Positions 22,731-31,135 of a DNA stretch of 64,000 nt are shown here, piece by piece. The notes below the pieces were generated by a model. That model saw nothing but the letters and a program-made list of their open reading frames with translations. It made no database searches and was not told where the DNA came from. Origin of the DNA: an uncultured Curtobacterium sp. GTDB taxonomy: Bacteria; Actinomycetota; Actinomycetes; Actinomycetales; Microbacteriaceae. The translations under genes and the position numbers were made by a program. The stretch is taken from the NCBI GenBank assembly GCA_913778205.1, contig CAJYUW010000006.1:62001-126000 (forward strand), given 5' to 3'. Every line of letters starts with the position of its first letter. Positions within the stretch are counted from its first letter, which is position 1.

Positions 22731-24206
22731 TCAGTGCACGGCCGGAGCGGGTGCGCCCTCCGGGGTCTCGGGCCGACGGACGAGGGCGGCGGTCGCGATG
22801 CCGAACAGCGAGATCACCGCGCCGACGAGGAACGCCGTGCGGACGCCCACCGCGGTGGCCGCCGCGACGTCGTCCGCGCCCGTGCTCGCCGCGCCGGCCG
22901 CGCCGATCGTCAGCAGCGTCACGAAGAGCGCCGTGCCGGCAGCGCCGGCGAGCTGCTGGGCGGTGCCGAGGACCGCGCTGCCGTGCGAGTACAGCCGGGG
23001 CGGCAGCCCGCCGAGCGCCGCGGTGAACAGCGGCGTGAAGGTCAGGGCGAGGCCGACGCTCAGGACCACGTGCGCGCCGAGCACGAACCACACGCTCGTG
23101 TCCGTGCCGACGGTGGCGAGGCCCCAGAGGACGGCGCTCACGATGACGGCGCCCGGTACGAGCAGGACCCGCGGGCCGCGGCGGTCGTAGATGCGTCCCA
23201 CGACCGGCGAGAGCAGGCCCATGAGCAGGCCGCCGGGGAGCAGCAGCAGACCGACCTGCAGGACCTCGAGCCCGAGCACGCGCTCGAGGTAGATCGGCAG
23301 CAGGATGAGCGTGCCGAACATCGCCATGAAGCTGATCACCATCGCGATGATCGGGATCGTGAACCCGCGGGTGCGGAAGGTCCGCAGGTCCAGCAGGGCC
23401 GAGTCGGTCCGCTGCAGCCGCGTCTGCCGGAGCACGAAGACGAGCAGGGCGAACACGCCGACCACCAGCGACCCGATCGGGACGAGCGGCCCGGTCGTGG
23501 CGGCCTCGCCGATGCTCGACAGCCCGTACACGAGTCCGCCGAACGCGAGCGCCGACAGGACGACGGAGACGACGTCGATCGGGGCCGTCCGAGGCGTGGA
23601 GACGTTGCGGACCTTCACCATCCCGAGCACGAGCGCGGCGATCGCGATCGGCAGCACGAAGCCGAAGAGCCAACGCCACGAGAACGCGTTGAGGATCAGG
23701 CCCGAGATCGTCGGGCCGACCGCGGGGGCCACCGAGATGACGATCGAGATGTTGCCCATGACACGGCCACGGCGTGCCGGCTCGACCAGGGTGAGCACCG
23801 TGGTCATGAGCAGCGGCATCATGATCGCCGTCCCGCTCGCCTGCACGATCCGTCCGACGAGCAGCATCGCGAAGCCCGGCGCGAGGAGGGCGACCAGCGT
23901 GCCGGCGGAGAACAGGCTCATCGCCCACACGAAGACCGGCCGGGCCTCGAACCGCTGGAGCAGGAAGCCGGTGACCGGGATCACGACCGCCATCGTGAGC
24001 AGGAAGCCCGTGGTCAGCCACTGACCCGTGGCCGCGCTGATGTCGAGGTCGTCCATCAGACGGGGGAGCGCGACGCCCATGATCGTCTCGTTGAGGATGA
24101 CCACGAAGGCCGAGACGAGCAGGAGCCCGATCACGAGTCGGGTCTCGCCGGGCGACGGCTGCGGCACGCTCCCGGTGCGGGGCGCGGTGTCGACGGCCTG
24201 GGTCAT
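22731..24206 (-). CDS. MFS transporter, DHA2 family multidrug-type exporter
   Basis: A 491-residue protein with about 14 membrane helices. FVVILNETIMGVALPRLMDDLDIS is the TM1 signature of LmrB/QacB-like exporters, and LLVGRIVQASGTAIMMPLLMTTV and GRVMGNISIVISVAPAVGPTISGLIL are motifs of antiporter TM4-5. The ending ALVRRPETPEGAPAPAVH is cytoplasmic. It likely exports amphipathic drugs or metabolites with proton counterflow. ATG 24206 is preceded by CAGGAGCC. It is codirectional with the alditol oxidase gene and divergent from nothing close; no dedicated regulator is adjacent. Confidence 0.9.
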   Translation of the reverse strand: MTQAVDTAPRTGSVPQPSPGETRLVIGLLLVSAFVVILNETIMGVALPRLMDDLDISAATGQWLTTGFLLTMAVVIPVTGFLLQRFEARPVFVWAMSLFSAGTLVALLAPGFAMLLVGRIVQASGTAIMMPLLMTTVLTLVEPARRGRVMGNISIVISVAPAVGPTISGLILNAFSWRWLFGFVLPIAIAALVLGMVKVRNVSTPRTAPIDVVSVVLSALAFGGLVYGLSSIGEAATTGPLVPIGSLVVGVFALLVFVLRQTRLQRTDSALLDLRTFRTRGFTIPIIAMVISFMAMFGTLILLPIYLERVLGLEVLQVGLLLLPGGLLMGLLSPVVGRIYDRRGPRVLLVPGAVIVSAVLWGLATVGTDTSVWFVLGAHVVLSVGLALTFTPLFTAALGGLPPRLYSHGSAVLGTAQQLAGAAGTALFVTLLTIGAAGAASTGADDVAAATAVGVRTAFLVGAVISLFGIATAALVRRPETPEGAPAPAVH

Positions 24207-24349
24207 GCGGGGCTCCTGGTGGATCGCGACGGACGGGACGAGGTGGGCGCCGGAGCGCAGACAGGGCAACCGCCTGGACGGACCCGATCATTCCCGGTCC
24301 CACCGTCACGCGGGGCGGCAGATCCGTCCGGGGACCGTCCGGACGTTGG

Positions 24350-24631
24350 TCAGTGCAGGATCGAGAACCCCTCGGTGTCGCCGTGCGGAACGACGGGACG
24401 GAGCGCGACCTCGGTCACCTCGGCCGACGGGGGGCCGCTGTGCAGCAGCTCCATCAGCCGGTCGACCGCCGCGCTCGGCCCCTCCGCCTCGACCTCGACC
24501 GTCCCGTCGAACCGGTTCCGCGCGTACCCGACGAGGTCGAGCCCGTCGGCCTTGCGCGCCGTCCAGTACCGGAACCCGACCCCCTGCACCGTGCCGGACA
24601 CCACCGCGTGCATCCTCGTCACCGTCGTCAT
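24350..24631 (-). CDS. acyP: Acylphosphatase
   Basis: A 93-residue acylphosphatase, which hydrolyses the carboxyl-phosphate bond of compounds such as 1,3-bisphosphoglycerate or carbamoyl phosphate. GTVQGVGFRYWTARKADGLDLVGYARNRFDGTVEVEAEG has the phosphate-cradle loop with its Arg (about residue 21) and the catalytic Asn (about residue 39). Size and fold order are canonical. It is divergent from the nrtR-nad operon with about 100 bp between starts. In actinobacteria a copy often accompanies smc or DNA repair genes; here it stands alone. Confidence 0.93.
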   Translation of the reverse strand: MTTVTRMHAVVSGTVQGVGFRYWTARKADGLDLVGYARNRFDGTVEVEAEGPSAAVDRLMELLHSGPPSAEVTEVALRPVVPHGDTEGFSILH

Positions 24632-24711
24632 GCCCTCACCGTAGGCGTGCGCTCCCCCGACGAGTTTTCGGTGGTGTTACCGCCTCGTGAAACCCGGTGA
24701 TAGAGTCATCG

Positions 24712-24734
24712 CAACCCGAACACTTCGAGTCAAC
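24712..24734. promoter_or_regulatory. Candidate NrtR operator at the head of the nad operon
   Basis: GAACACTTCGAGTCAAC lies immediately before ATG 24735. Its inner ACT-TCG-AGT is an inverted repeat of the size bound by NrtR repressors. The autoregulatory position, just ahead of an NrtR-type gene that leads the nad genes, supports it. No binding consensus could be checked. Confidence 0.4.
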
Positions 24735-25427
24735 ATGACAGTAACTTCCGAGCTCCCCATCCGCGTCGCGGTCTCCACCGTGATCGTCGCGCTGCGCCCG
24801 CACCCGGACACCGGTGCGCCCGCGCTCTGGATGCCGCTCGTGCGCCGCGTCGCGGAGCCGTACGAGGGGTCGTGGGCGCTCCCGGGCGGCTGGGTCGGCA
24901 GCGACGAGGGGCTCGAGGACTCCGCCGCGGCCCGCCTGCGCGAGACCACGAACGTGCAACCGCGCTACCTCGAGCAGCTCTACGCGTTCGGCGACGTCGA
25001 CCGCTCCCCGAACCGCGTCGTGTCCATCGTGTACTGGGCCCTCGTGCACCCGGACGAGGCGAACGTCGTGCCCGACGACTGGAACGTCCGCTGGTTCCTC
25101 GCCGACGAGCACCCCCCGCTCGCATTCGACCACGACCGCATCGTCGAGTACGCCCTCTGGCGCCTCCGGAACAAGATGTCGTACTCGCGGATCTCCCAGG
25201 CGTTCCTCGGCGACCGCTTCACCCTCGCCGAGCTCCGCGGGGTGTACGAGGCCGTGCTCGGTCGGGCACTCGACCCCGCGAACTTCCGGCGGCAGGTCGA
25301 GCGCACCGATGCGGTCCTGCCCACCGACGAGACCACGAGCGGCGGTCGACACCGTCCGGCACGGCTCTACCGCTCGAACCCCGACCTCGCGTACGCCGAC
25401 AACGGCCCGCTCACCCCGAACCGATAG
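24735..25427 (+). CDS. nrtR: NrtR-type Nudix transcriptional regulator of NAD synthesis
   Basis: A 230-residue protein with an N-terminal Nudix fold (about residues 1-140) and a C-terminal winged-helix region (RNKMSYSRISQAFLGDRFTLAELRGVYEAVLGRALDPANFRRQV). The Nudix box GGWVGSDEGLEDSAAARLRETTNV lacks the REUxEE acidic pair, as in regulators that have lost hydrolase activity and sense ADP-ribose or related NAD metabolites. It precedes nadA by 8 bp and so probably represses the nadABC operon and itself. ATG 24735 was chosen over an upstream in-frame ATG because homology starts here and the candidate operator would otherwise be coding. A catalytic ADP-ribose hydrolase is the alternative. Confidence 0.8.
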   Translation: MTVTSELPIRVAVSTVIVALRPHPDTGAPALWMPLVRRVAEPYEGSWALPGGWVGSDEGLEDSAAARLRETTNVQPRYLEQLYAFGDVDRSPNRVVSIVYWALVHPDEANVVPDDWNVRWFLADEHPPLAFDHDRIVEYALWRLRNKMSYSRISQAFLGDRFTLAELRGVYEAVLGRALDPANFRRQVERTDAVLPTDETTSGGRHRPARLYRSNPDLAYADNGPLTPNR

Positions 25428-25435
25428 GAACCACC

Positions 25436-26707
25436 GTGTCCATCGCGACCACGATCGAGCTCATCTCCAACGGCAGGGCCGACGGCAGCACGTGCACGCC
25501 GGACCTCGCGGTGCCCACCTGGGACTTCGACTCCCGTCCCGGCTACGGCCCGGGGTCGTCGATGTCCGACGTCATCCCGACCGGTGCACCGCGCCAGGGC
25601 GGCATCCCCGACGAGTACAAGACCGCGAGCGACGAGGAGCTCCACGAGCGCATCGAGCGGGCGAAGGCCACCCTGGGCGACCGCGTCGTGGTCCTCGGGC
25701 ACTTCTACCAGCGCGACGAGGTCGTCCGGCACGCGGACTTCCTGGGCGACTCGTTCCAGCTCGCCAACGCCGCGCTGACGAAGCCCGACGCCGAGGCCAT
25801 CGTGTTCTGCGGCGTGCACTTCATGGCCGAGACCGCCGACATCCTCGCACGGGACGACCAGCGCGTCATCCTGCCGAACCTCGCCGCCGGCTGCTCGATG
25901 GCCGACATGGCGGACATCGACAGCGTCGAGCAGGCGTGGGCCGAGCTGACGGCGGTCTACGGCACCGAGCCGGACGCCGACGGCCGTGTGCCGGTCATCC
26001 CCGTCACGTACATGAACTCCGCCGCCGACCTCAAGGCGTTCTGCGGGCGCAACGGCGGGATCGTCTGCACGAGCTCGAACGCCGCGACGGTCCTCGAGTG
26101 GGCGTTCGAGCGCGGGCAGCGGGTGCTGTTCTTCCCCGATCAGCACCTCGGCCGGAACACGGCCAAGGCGATGGGCATCAGCACCGACCTCATGCCGATG
26201 TGGAACCCCCGCAAGACCCTCGGCGGCAACGACGAGCAGACCCTGCTGGACGCCCGCGTCGTCCTCTGGCACGGCTTCTGCTCGGTGCACCGGCGCTTCA
26301 CCGTCGACCAGGTCGAGCAGGCCCGACGCGACCACCCGGGTGTGCAGGTCATCGTCCACCCGGAGTGCCCGATGGCCGTCGTCGACGCGGCGGACGCAGC
26401 CGGCAGCACCGACCTGATCCGCAAGACCGTGGCCGCGGCGACCGAGCCGACCACGTTCGCGATCGGCACCGAGATCAACATGGTGAACCGGCTCGCCGCC
26501 GAGTACCCCCAGCACACGATCTTCTGCCTCGATCCGGTCGTGTGCCCGTGCTCGACCATGTACCGGATCCACCCCGGGTACCTCGCGTGGGTGCTCGAGG
26601 CCCTCGTCCGCGGCGAGGTCCTCAACGAGATCGTCGTCCCCGCGGACGTGCAGGCCGACGCGAGGGTCGCCCTCGAGCGGATGCTCGCGGCGAAGCCCCG
26701 CGGCTGA
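25436..26707 (+). CDS. nadA: Quinolinate synthase
   Basis: A 423-residue NadA. It condenses iminoaspartate from NadB with dihydroxyacetone phosphate to quinolinate, using an oxygen-sensitive 4Fe-4S cluster. Family landmarks are VVLGHFYQRDEVV, GDSFQLA, FCGVHFMAETA, NLAAGCSMADM, the CTSSNA loop, FPDQHLGRN, HPECP and CLDPVVCPCSTMYRIHP, which between them supply the cluster Cys residues. The 50 residues before the core are longer than in E. coli NadA but common in actinobacterial homologues. GTG 25436 has AGGAA 6 bp upstream and follows the nrtR stop by 8 bp. The cysteine desulfurase later in the operon probably helps assemble this cluster. Confidence 0.97.
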   Translation: MSIATTIELISNGRADGSTCTPDLAVPTWDFDSRPGYGPGSSMSDVIPTGAPRQGGIPDEYKTASDEELHERIERAKATLGDRVVVLGHFYQRDEVVRHADFLGDSFQLANAALTKPDAEAIVFCGVHFMAETADILARDDQRVILPNLAAGCSMADMADIDSVEQAWAELTAVYGTEPDADGRVPVIPVTYMNSAADLKAFCGRNGGIVCTSSNAATVLEWAFERGQRVLFFPDQHLGRNTAKAMGISTDLMPMWNPRKTLGGNDEQTLLDARVVLWHGFCSVHRRFTVDQVEQARRDHPGVQVIVHPECPMAVVDAADAAGSTDLIRKTVAAATEPTTFAIGTEINMVNRLAAEYPQHTIFCLDPVVCPCSTMYRIHPGYLAWVLEALVRGEVLNEIVVPADVQADARVALERMLAAKPRG

Positions 26708-26737
26708 CGCGCGGCCGAGGAACGCCAGGAGCAGCGC

Positions 26738-28357
26738 GTGCACGTCGTCATCGTCGGGTCCGGCATCGCCGGGCTCACCGCCGCGATCCGGGCGAGCAGC
26801 CGTCACGACGTCACCCTCGTGACGAAGGGGGCGCTCGCCGACGGCGCCACCGCGTACGCCCAGGGCGGCGTCGCGGTCGCGCTCGGTGCGGACGACTCCG
26901 CCGCCCTCCACCAGGCCGACACCCACGTCGCCGCCGCGGGCAGCGCCGACGCCCGGGCGGTCGAGGTGCTCTGCACCGACGGCCCCGCGCGGGTGCGGGA
27001 CCTGCTCGCCCTCGGGGTGCCGTTCGACCGGACCGCCGACCCGGCGAGCCTCGACCGCCACGGGGACGACCTCGCCCGCGGACGCGAGGCGGCGCACGGC
27101 CGTTGGCGGGTCGTCCACGCCGACGGCGACCGGACGGGGGCGGCGATCGAACGGACCCTCGTCGACGCCCTGCTCCGTCGGCACGTCACGATCCTCGAGC
27201 GCACGTGCCTCGTCGACCTCGTCGTCCGGGACGGCCGGGTCGTCGGGGTGGACGTCCTCGACCTGCTCGGCGAGCCGCAGCGGCTCGACGCCGACGCGGT
27301 CGTGCTCGCCTCCGGCGGCGCCGGACACCTGTACCGCGAGACCACCAACCCGCTCGTCGCGACCGGGGACGGCCAGGCCGCGGCGTGGCGCGCCGGCGCG
27401 GTCCTCGCCGACCTCGAGTTCGTCCAGTTCCACCCGACGCGCCTCGCCGTGCCGGACGGCGGGCTCGTCTCCGAGGCCGTCCGCGGCGAGGGTGCGGTCC
27501 TCCGAGACGTGCACGGTCGACGCTTCATGGCCGACGTGCACCCCGACGCCGAGCTCGCGCCGCGCGACGTCGTGGCCAGGGGGATCGCCGCCGCCGTCCG
27601 CGACCAGGACGGCGCCCCCGTCGTCCTCGACGCCACCGGCCTCAACCCGGACTTCCTGGTCCACCGATTCCCCGGACTCACCCGCGCCACGCGGGCCGCC
27701 GGGTTCGACTGGACGCGCGAGGGCGTGCCGGTCGCCCCGGCCGCGCACTACGCGATGGGCGGCGTCGCGACCGACGCCGAGGGCCGCACCAGCCTGCCCG
27801 GGCTCCTCGCGATCGGCGAGGTCGCCTGCACCGGCGTGCACGGCGCCAACCGGCTCGCGTCGAACTCGCTCCTCGAGGGGCTCGTCTTCGCGGTCCGCGC
27901 CGCGGACGCGCTCGCCGCACCGCGACCGGACCGGGTGCGTCTCCGCGGCGACGCGACGCTGGACGTCGTGACCGTCGCCGACGCGCCGGACGCGCGCCGT
28001 GCCTCCCGGCAGGACCGGACGGGAGGCCCGGATCACCGCGCCGACGCGACGGACGTCCGCAGCGTGGTCCAGTCCGTCATGACGGACCGGGTCGGACTCC
28101 TGCGTGACGCCGCAGGGCTCGCCGCCGCCCGCCGCGACCTCGACCGACTCGGCGTGCCGAGCCCCGCCGGCGTGCGCGGGCACGAGGACCGCGCCCTGCT
28201 CGACCTCGCACGGCTGACCACGCTCGCCGCGGAGGCCCGTGCCGAGTCCCGCGGCGCGCACGCCCGCACCGACCACCCCGAGACCGATCCCCGAGCCGCG
28301 CGGTCGACCGGCTGGGTCGTCCGACCCGCCGACGTCCCGCAGGAGGTACCCGCATGA
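26738..28357 (+). CDS. nadB: L-aspartate oxidase
   Basis: A 539-residue flavoprotein that oxidises L-aspartate to iminoaspartate for NadA. VVIVGSGIAGLTAAIRA binds FAD, and AYAQGGVAVALGADDS, VLASGGAGHLYRETTNPLVATGDG, EFVQFHPTRLAVPDGGLVSEAVRGEGA and AAHYAMGGVATDAEGRTSLPGLLAIGEVACTGVHGANRLASNSLLEGLVF are diagnostic of the succinate-dehydrogenase/fumarate-reductase fold. Between the FAD part and the C-terminal helices sits an in-frame insertion, DARRASRQDRTGGPDHRA, encoded by a palindromic dispersed element (27998-28030). GTG 26738 with AGGAG upstream; the stop overlaps nadC by 4 bp (ATGA). Confidence 0.96.
   Translation: MHVVIVGSGIAGLTAAIRASSRHDVTLVTKGALADGATAYAQGGVAVALGADDSAALHQADTHVAAAGSADARAVEVLCTDGPARVRDLLALGVPFDRTADPASLDRHGDDLARGREAAHGRWRVVHADGDRTGAAIERTLVDALLRRHVTILERTCLVDLVVRDGRVVGVDVLDLLGEPQRLDADAVVLASGGAGHLYRETTNPLVATGDGQAAAWRAGAVLADLEFVQFHPTRLAVPDGGLVSEAVRGEGAVLRDVHGRRFMADVHPDAELAPRDVVARGIAAAVRDQDGAPVVLDATGLNPDFLVHRFPGLTRATRAAGFDWTREGVPVAPAAHYAMGGVATDAEGRTSLPGLLAIGEVACTGVHGANRLASNSLLEGLVFAVRAADALAAPRPDRVRLRGDATLDVVTVADAPDARRASRQDRTGGPDHRADATDVRSVVQSVMTDRVGLLRDAAGLAAARRDLDRLGVPSPAGVRGHEDRALLDLARLTTLAAEARAESRGAHARTDHPETDPRAARSTGWVVRPADVPQEVPA
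28001..28027. repeat. Dispersed palindromic element inserted in frame in nadB
   Basis: GCCTCCCG at 28001-28008 pairs with CGGGAGGC at 28020-28027. Both arms belong to the dispersed family found throughout the window. The segment encodes part of the RRASRQDRTGGP stretch in NadB, in a linker region where the family is variable, so the element seems to have been accommodated as coding sequence. Confidence 0.8.
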
Positions 28358-29256
28358 CCGACGTCACCGCTCCCGACCGAGCCCTCGTGACCGACCCCGG
28401 CAGCATCCCGCCGCACACGCTGCGTCGGGTCGTCGAGACCGCGCTCGAGGAGGACGCGCCGTGGGGCGACGTCACGAGCGAGACCCTCATCCCGGCCGGG
28501 GCGACCGCCACGGCGACGCTCACCGCACGCGAGCCCGGCGTCCTGAGCGGCGGTGGCGTCTTCGTGTCGGTCATGCACGCGGTCGACCCCGCGATCGCGG
28601 CCGAGGTGCACGTCGCCGACGGCAGCCGGTTCGTCGCGGGGGACCACCTCGTCACGGTGCAGGGCCCGGCGCGGTCGGTGCTCCGGGCGGAGCGGGTGGC
28701 CCTGAACCTCGTGCAGCGCATGTCCGGCGTCGCGACGCTCACCGCGACCTACGTGGCAGCCGTCGCCGGGACGCGTGCGCGCATCGTCGACACCCGGAAG
28801 ACGACCCCGGGTCTCCGGGCCCTCGAGCGCTACGCGGTCCGCTGCGGTGGCGGGCGGAACCACCGGAACTCGCTGTCGGACGCGGTGATGGCGAAGGACA
28901 ACCACCTCGCGGTGCTGCTCGCGGACGGCGTCGACATCGGCGACGCCGTCCGGTCGGCGCGCGAGCGACTCGGGCACACCGTGCACCTCGAGGTCGAGGT
29001 CGACCGGATCGACCAGATCGAGCCCGTGGTGGCCGCCGGTGTCGACACGATCATGCTCGACAACTTCGGCCCGGACGAGCTCGTGGCGGGCATCGAGGTC
29101 GTGGCCGGGCGGGCACTGGTCGAGGCGTCGGGCGGGGTGACGCTCGACACCGTCGCCGCGATCGCCGCGACCGGCGTGGACGTCGTCTCGGTCGGGGCGC
29201 TCACCCACTCGGCGCGCGCGCTCGACCTCGGCCTCGACGTCGTGGTCACGGCCTGA
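28354..29256 (+). CDS. nadC: Nicotinate-nucleotide pyrophosphorylase (carboxylating)
   Basis: A 300-residue quinolinate phosphoribosyltransferase, the third step of de novo NAD synthesis, which makes nicotinate mononucleotide from quinolinate and PRPP. Motifs include EEDAPWGDVTSETL, AERVALNLVQRMSGVAT, IVDTRKTTPGLRALERYAVRCGGGRNHR (Arg, Lys and His that hold quinolinate), SDAVMAKDNHL, and EVEVDRIDQIEPVVAAGVDTIMLDNF with the PRPP-side acidic residues. Length is typical. ATG 28354 overlaps the nadB stop, and the desulfurase gene starts 2 bp after its stop, so the operon is tightly packed. Confidence 0.97.
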   Translation: MTDVTAPDRALVTDPGSIPPHTLRRVVETALEEDAPWGDVTSETLIPAGATATATLTAREPGVLSGGGVFVSVMHAVDPAIAAEVHVADGSRFVAGDHLVTVQGPARSVLRAERVALNLVQRMSGVATLTATYVAAVAGTRARIVDTRKTTPGLRALERYAVRCGGGRNHRNSLSDAVMAKDNHLAVLLADGVDIGDAVRSARERLGHTVHLEVEVDRIDQIEPVVAAGVDTIMLDNFGPDELVAGIEVVAGRALVEASGGVTLDTVAAIAATGVDVVSVGALTHSARALDLGLDVVVTA

Positions 29257-29258
29257 CG

Positions 29259-30398
29259 GTGTTCTACCTCGACCGCGCGGCCACGACGCCCGTGCGCCGG
29301 GAGGTCCTCGAGGCGATGTGGCCGTACCTCACCGGGACCTTCGGCAACCCGTCGTCCACGCACGGGGTGGGTGACGCCGCCGCGCGTGGGCTCGCCGACG
29401 CCCGGGCCGCCGTCGCGCGGGTCCTCGGCTGCCGACCGGCCGAGGTCGTGTTCACCACGGGCGGGACGGAGGGCGCGAACACCGCGGTGAAGGGCATCGC
29501 GCTCGCCACGCCCCGGGGACGGCACGTCGTCACGAGCGCGATCGAGCACGAGGCGGTCCTCGAGAGCTGCCGGTACCTCGAGCGGCACCACGGCTTCGAC
29601 CTGACCGTCCTGCCCACGGACCGCGACGGCGTGGTCCACCCCGGGGTGCTCGCCGACGCCCTCCGGCCCGACACCACGCTCGTGTCCGTGGCGCACGCGT
29701 CGAACGAGGTCGGCACGGTGCAGGACGTCCGGGCCCTCGCTGCGGTCGCGCACCGGGTCGGCGCGCGCTTCCACACCGACGCGGTGCAGTCGGCGCCGTG
29801 GCTCGCGGTCGGGCCCGCGGACACCGGAGCGGACGCGGTCTCGCTGTCGGGGCACAAGCTCGGGGCGCCGAAGGGCACCGGTGTGCTCGTCCTGCGGTCC
29901 GGTGTGGCGCTCGAGCCGCTCCTGCACGGCGGCGGGCAGGAGCGCGGTCGTCGGTCCGGCACCGAGGACGTCGCGGGGGCGGTCGCGGTGGCGACGGCGC
30001 TGACGCTGCACGCGGGGGAGCGGGCGGACGCCGGGGCCCGGGCGACCGCCGTCCGGGACGCCGTGCTCGACGGGGTGACCGCGGCCGTCCCCGGGGCGTT
30101 CGTGACCGGGTCGCGGTCGTCGCGACTGCCGGGTCACGCGTCGTTCTGCTTCCCCGGCGTGCACGGCGAGACCGTGCTGCTCGAGCTGGAACAGCGGGAC
30201 GTCGTCTCGTCGTCGGGCAGCGCCTGCGCTGCGGGGAGCACCGAGGCGTCGCACGTGCTCACGGCGCTCGGGCTCGACGAGGACACGGCGCGCTCCGCCG
30301 TGCGCCTGACGTTCGACGAGTCGCTGACGCCCGCCGACGTCCCCGTGGTCGTCGGTGCCGTGGCCGACGCGGTCGCCGCCGTCCGCGCGCTCCGCTGA
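29259..30398 (+). CDS. Cysteine desulfurase (NifS/IscS-like) of the nad operon
   Basis: A 379-residue class V PLP enzyme that moves sulfur from cysteine to a persulfide for Fe-S assembly. YLDRAATTPVRREVLEAM starts the fold, VFTTGGTEGANTAVKG binds PLP phosphate, and SLSGHKLGAPKGTGVLV has the PLP Lys. SSSGSACAAGSTEASHVLTALG has the reactive Cys on its mobile loop. Position as the fifth nad gene mirrors other bacteria that pair a NifS-like protein with NadA. Dedication to the NadA cluster is inferred. GTG 29259 is 2 bp after nadC; first residues VFYLDRAATTP. Confidence 0.93.
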   Translation: MFYLDRAATTPVRREVLEAMWPYLTGTFGNPSSTHGVGDAAARGLADARAAVARVLGCRPAEVVFTTGGTEGANTAVKGIALATPRGRHVVTSAIEHEAVLESCRYLERHHGFDLTVLPTDRDGVVHPGVLADALRPDTTLVSVAHASNEVGTVQDVRALAAVAHRVGARFHTDAVQSAPWLAVGPADTGADAVSLSGHKLGAPKGTGVLVLRSGVALEPLLHGGGQERGRRSGTEDVAGAVAVATALTLHAGERADAGARATAVRDAVLDGVTAAVPGAFVTGSRSSRLPGHASFCFPGVHGETVLLELEQRDVVSSSGSACAAGSTEASHVLTALGLDEDTARSAVRLTFDESLTPADVPVVVGAVADAVAAVRALR

Positions 30399-30519
30399 GC
30401 CGGTGTCGTGCCGTGGCGTTCCGCGCGCTCGACGTCGCGGGGTGTACTAGACGTTCTACTCCATGAGTGGGGACGTGTCCCCCCTTTTGCGGACCGCCGA
30501 AGTGCGCCAGGCTGTCGTC

Positions 30520-30813
30520 ATGGCGAACGCGATCACGACTCGGGTCCGGCGGGAGGACCGCTTCCGGGCAGTCCAGCTCCTCCCGGCACCGGCGACCGTG
30601 CTCGCCCTCGTCGTGGCCGCCCAGCACGACCTCGGAGCCGGACCCCTCGGGGTCGTCGCCGTGGTCGGGGCCCTCGCGACCGTCGGGAGTGCCCTGCTCC
30701 CGATGATCCGGCCGGCCGTCGACCGAGGAACCCTGCCCATCCCTGGACACCGGTCGATGCCCGCACCGACCGAGTCGGACCGGTACCGAGAGGACACCGA
30801 ACACCCTCTCTGA
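30520..30813 (+). CDS. Small putative membrane protein
   Basis: A 97-residue product from ATG 30520 with two hydrophobic segments (LLPAPATVLALVVAAQ and GVVAVVGALATVGSALLPMI), so a small inner-membrane protein is possible. No family is recognised. An upstream in-frame ATG at 30463 would add 19 residues but overlaps a small GGGGA-CGTG-TCCCC hairpin (30469-30482) that could terminate the nad operon. Downstream come three strong hairpins, which argues that a transcript ends here. The frame has actinobacterial codon bias, but existence as a protein is uncertain. Confidence 0.45.
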   Translation: MANAITTRVRREDRFRAVQLLPAPATVLALVVAAQHDLGAGPLGVVAVVGALATVGSALLPMIRPAVDRGTLPIPGHRSMPAPTESDRYREDTEHPL

Positions 30814-30832
30814 AGTCCTTCCCACCGGACCA

Positions 30833-31017
30833 GCACCACCGGGCCCGTCCCCCTGTGGGCCCGTGGTGCACCCGGCCGGACGCGAGCCCCTGATCCGCGT
30901 CCGGCGCGGGGCACGGCATCCCCTGTCGTCGTGCCCCGTCGCACACCGCGACCCGCCGTGGACGGAGCGTCGACCCCCTTCGACGCAGCCCCCTGACGCC
31001 CACGGCGGGCCCGGTGT
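30833..31017. terminator. Three consecutive hairpins downstream of the nad region
   Basis: Hairpin 1 is 30833-30869 (GCACCACCGGGCCC with GGGCCCGTGGTGC, one bulge). Hairpin 2 is 30907-30938 (CGGGGCACG with CGTGCCCCG). Hairpin 3 is 30943-31017 (ACACCG plus CCCGCCGTGG with CCACGGCGGG plus CGGTGT). They fill most of the gap between the small gene and the convergent minus-strand gene at 31113, and no coding potential is evident. Confidence 0.7.
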
Positions 31018-31049
31018 CGCACCCGCACGACCGATCTGCGGCCCAGTCT

Positions 31050-31135
31050 GGGTCCCGCGGGGTCAGTCGTGCGCGGGGCCGCGACCGTACTCGCGGCCCG
31101 GGTCCCGCGGGGTCAGTCGTGCGCGGGTGCCGCGA
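31050..31135. repeat. 50-bp tandem duplication of the 3' end of the next gene
   Basis: GGGTCCCGCGGGGTCAGTCG followed by TGCGCGGG appears at 31050 and again at 31100. The second copy contains the stop codon and last codons (VAAPAHD) of the minus-strand gene at 31113-31577. The first copy is downstream of that gene, so the 3' end has been duplicated with a period of 50 bp. Confidence 0.88.

Noticed and set aside
30469-30488. GGGGA-CGTG-TCCCC followed by CCTTTT as a terminator for the nad operon
   Set aside because: The stem is only 5 bp, and it lies inside the possible leader of the small gene at 30520. It is mentioned there but not called.
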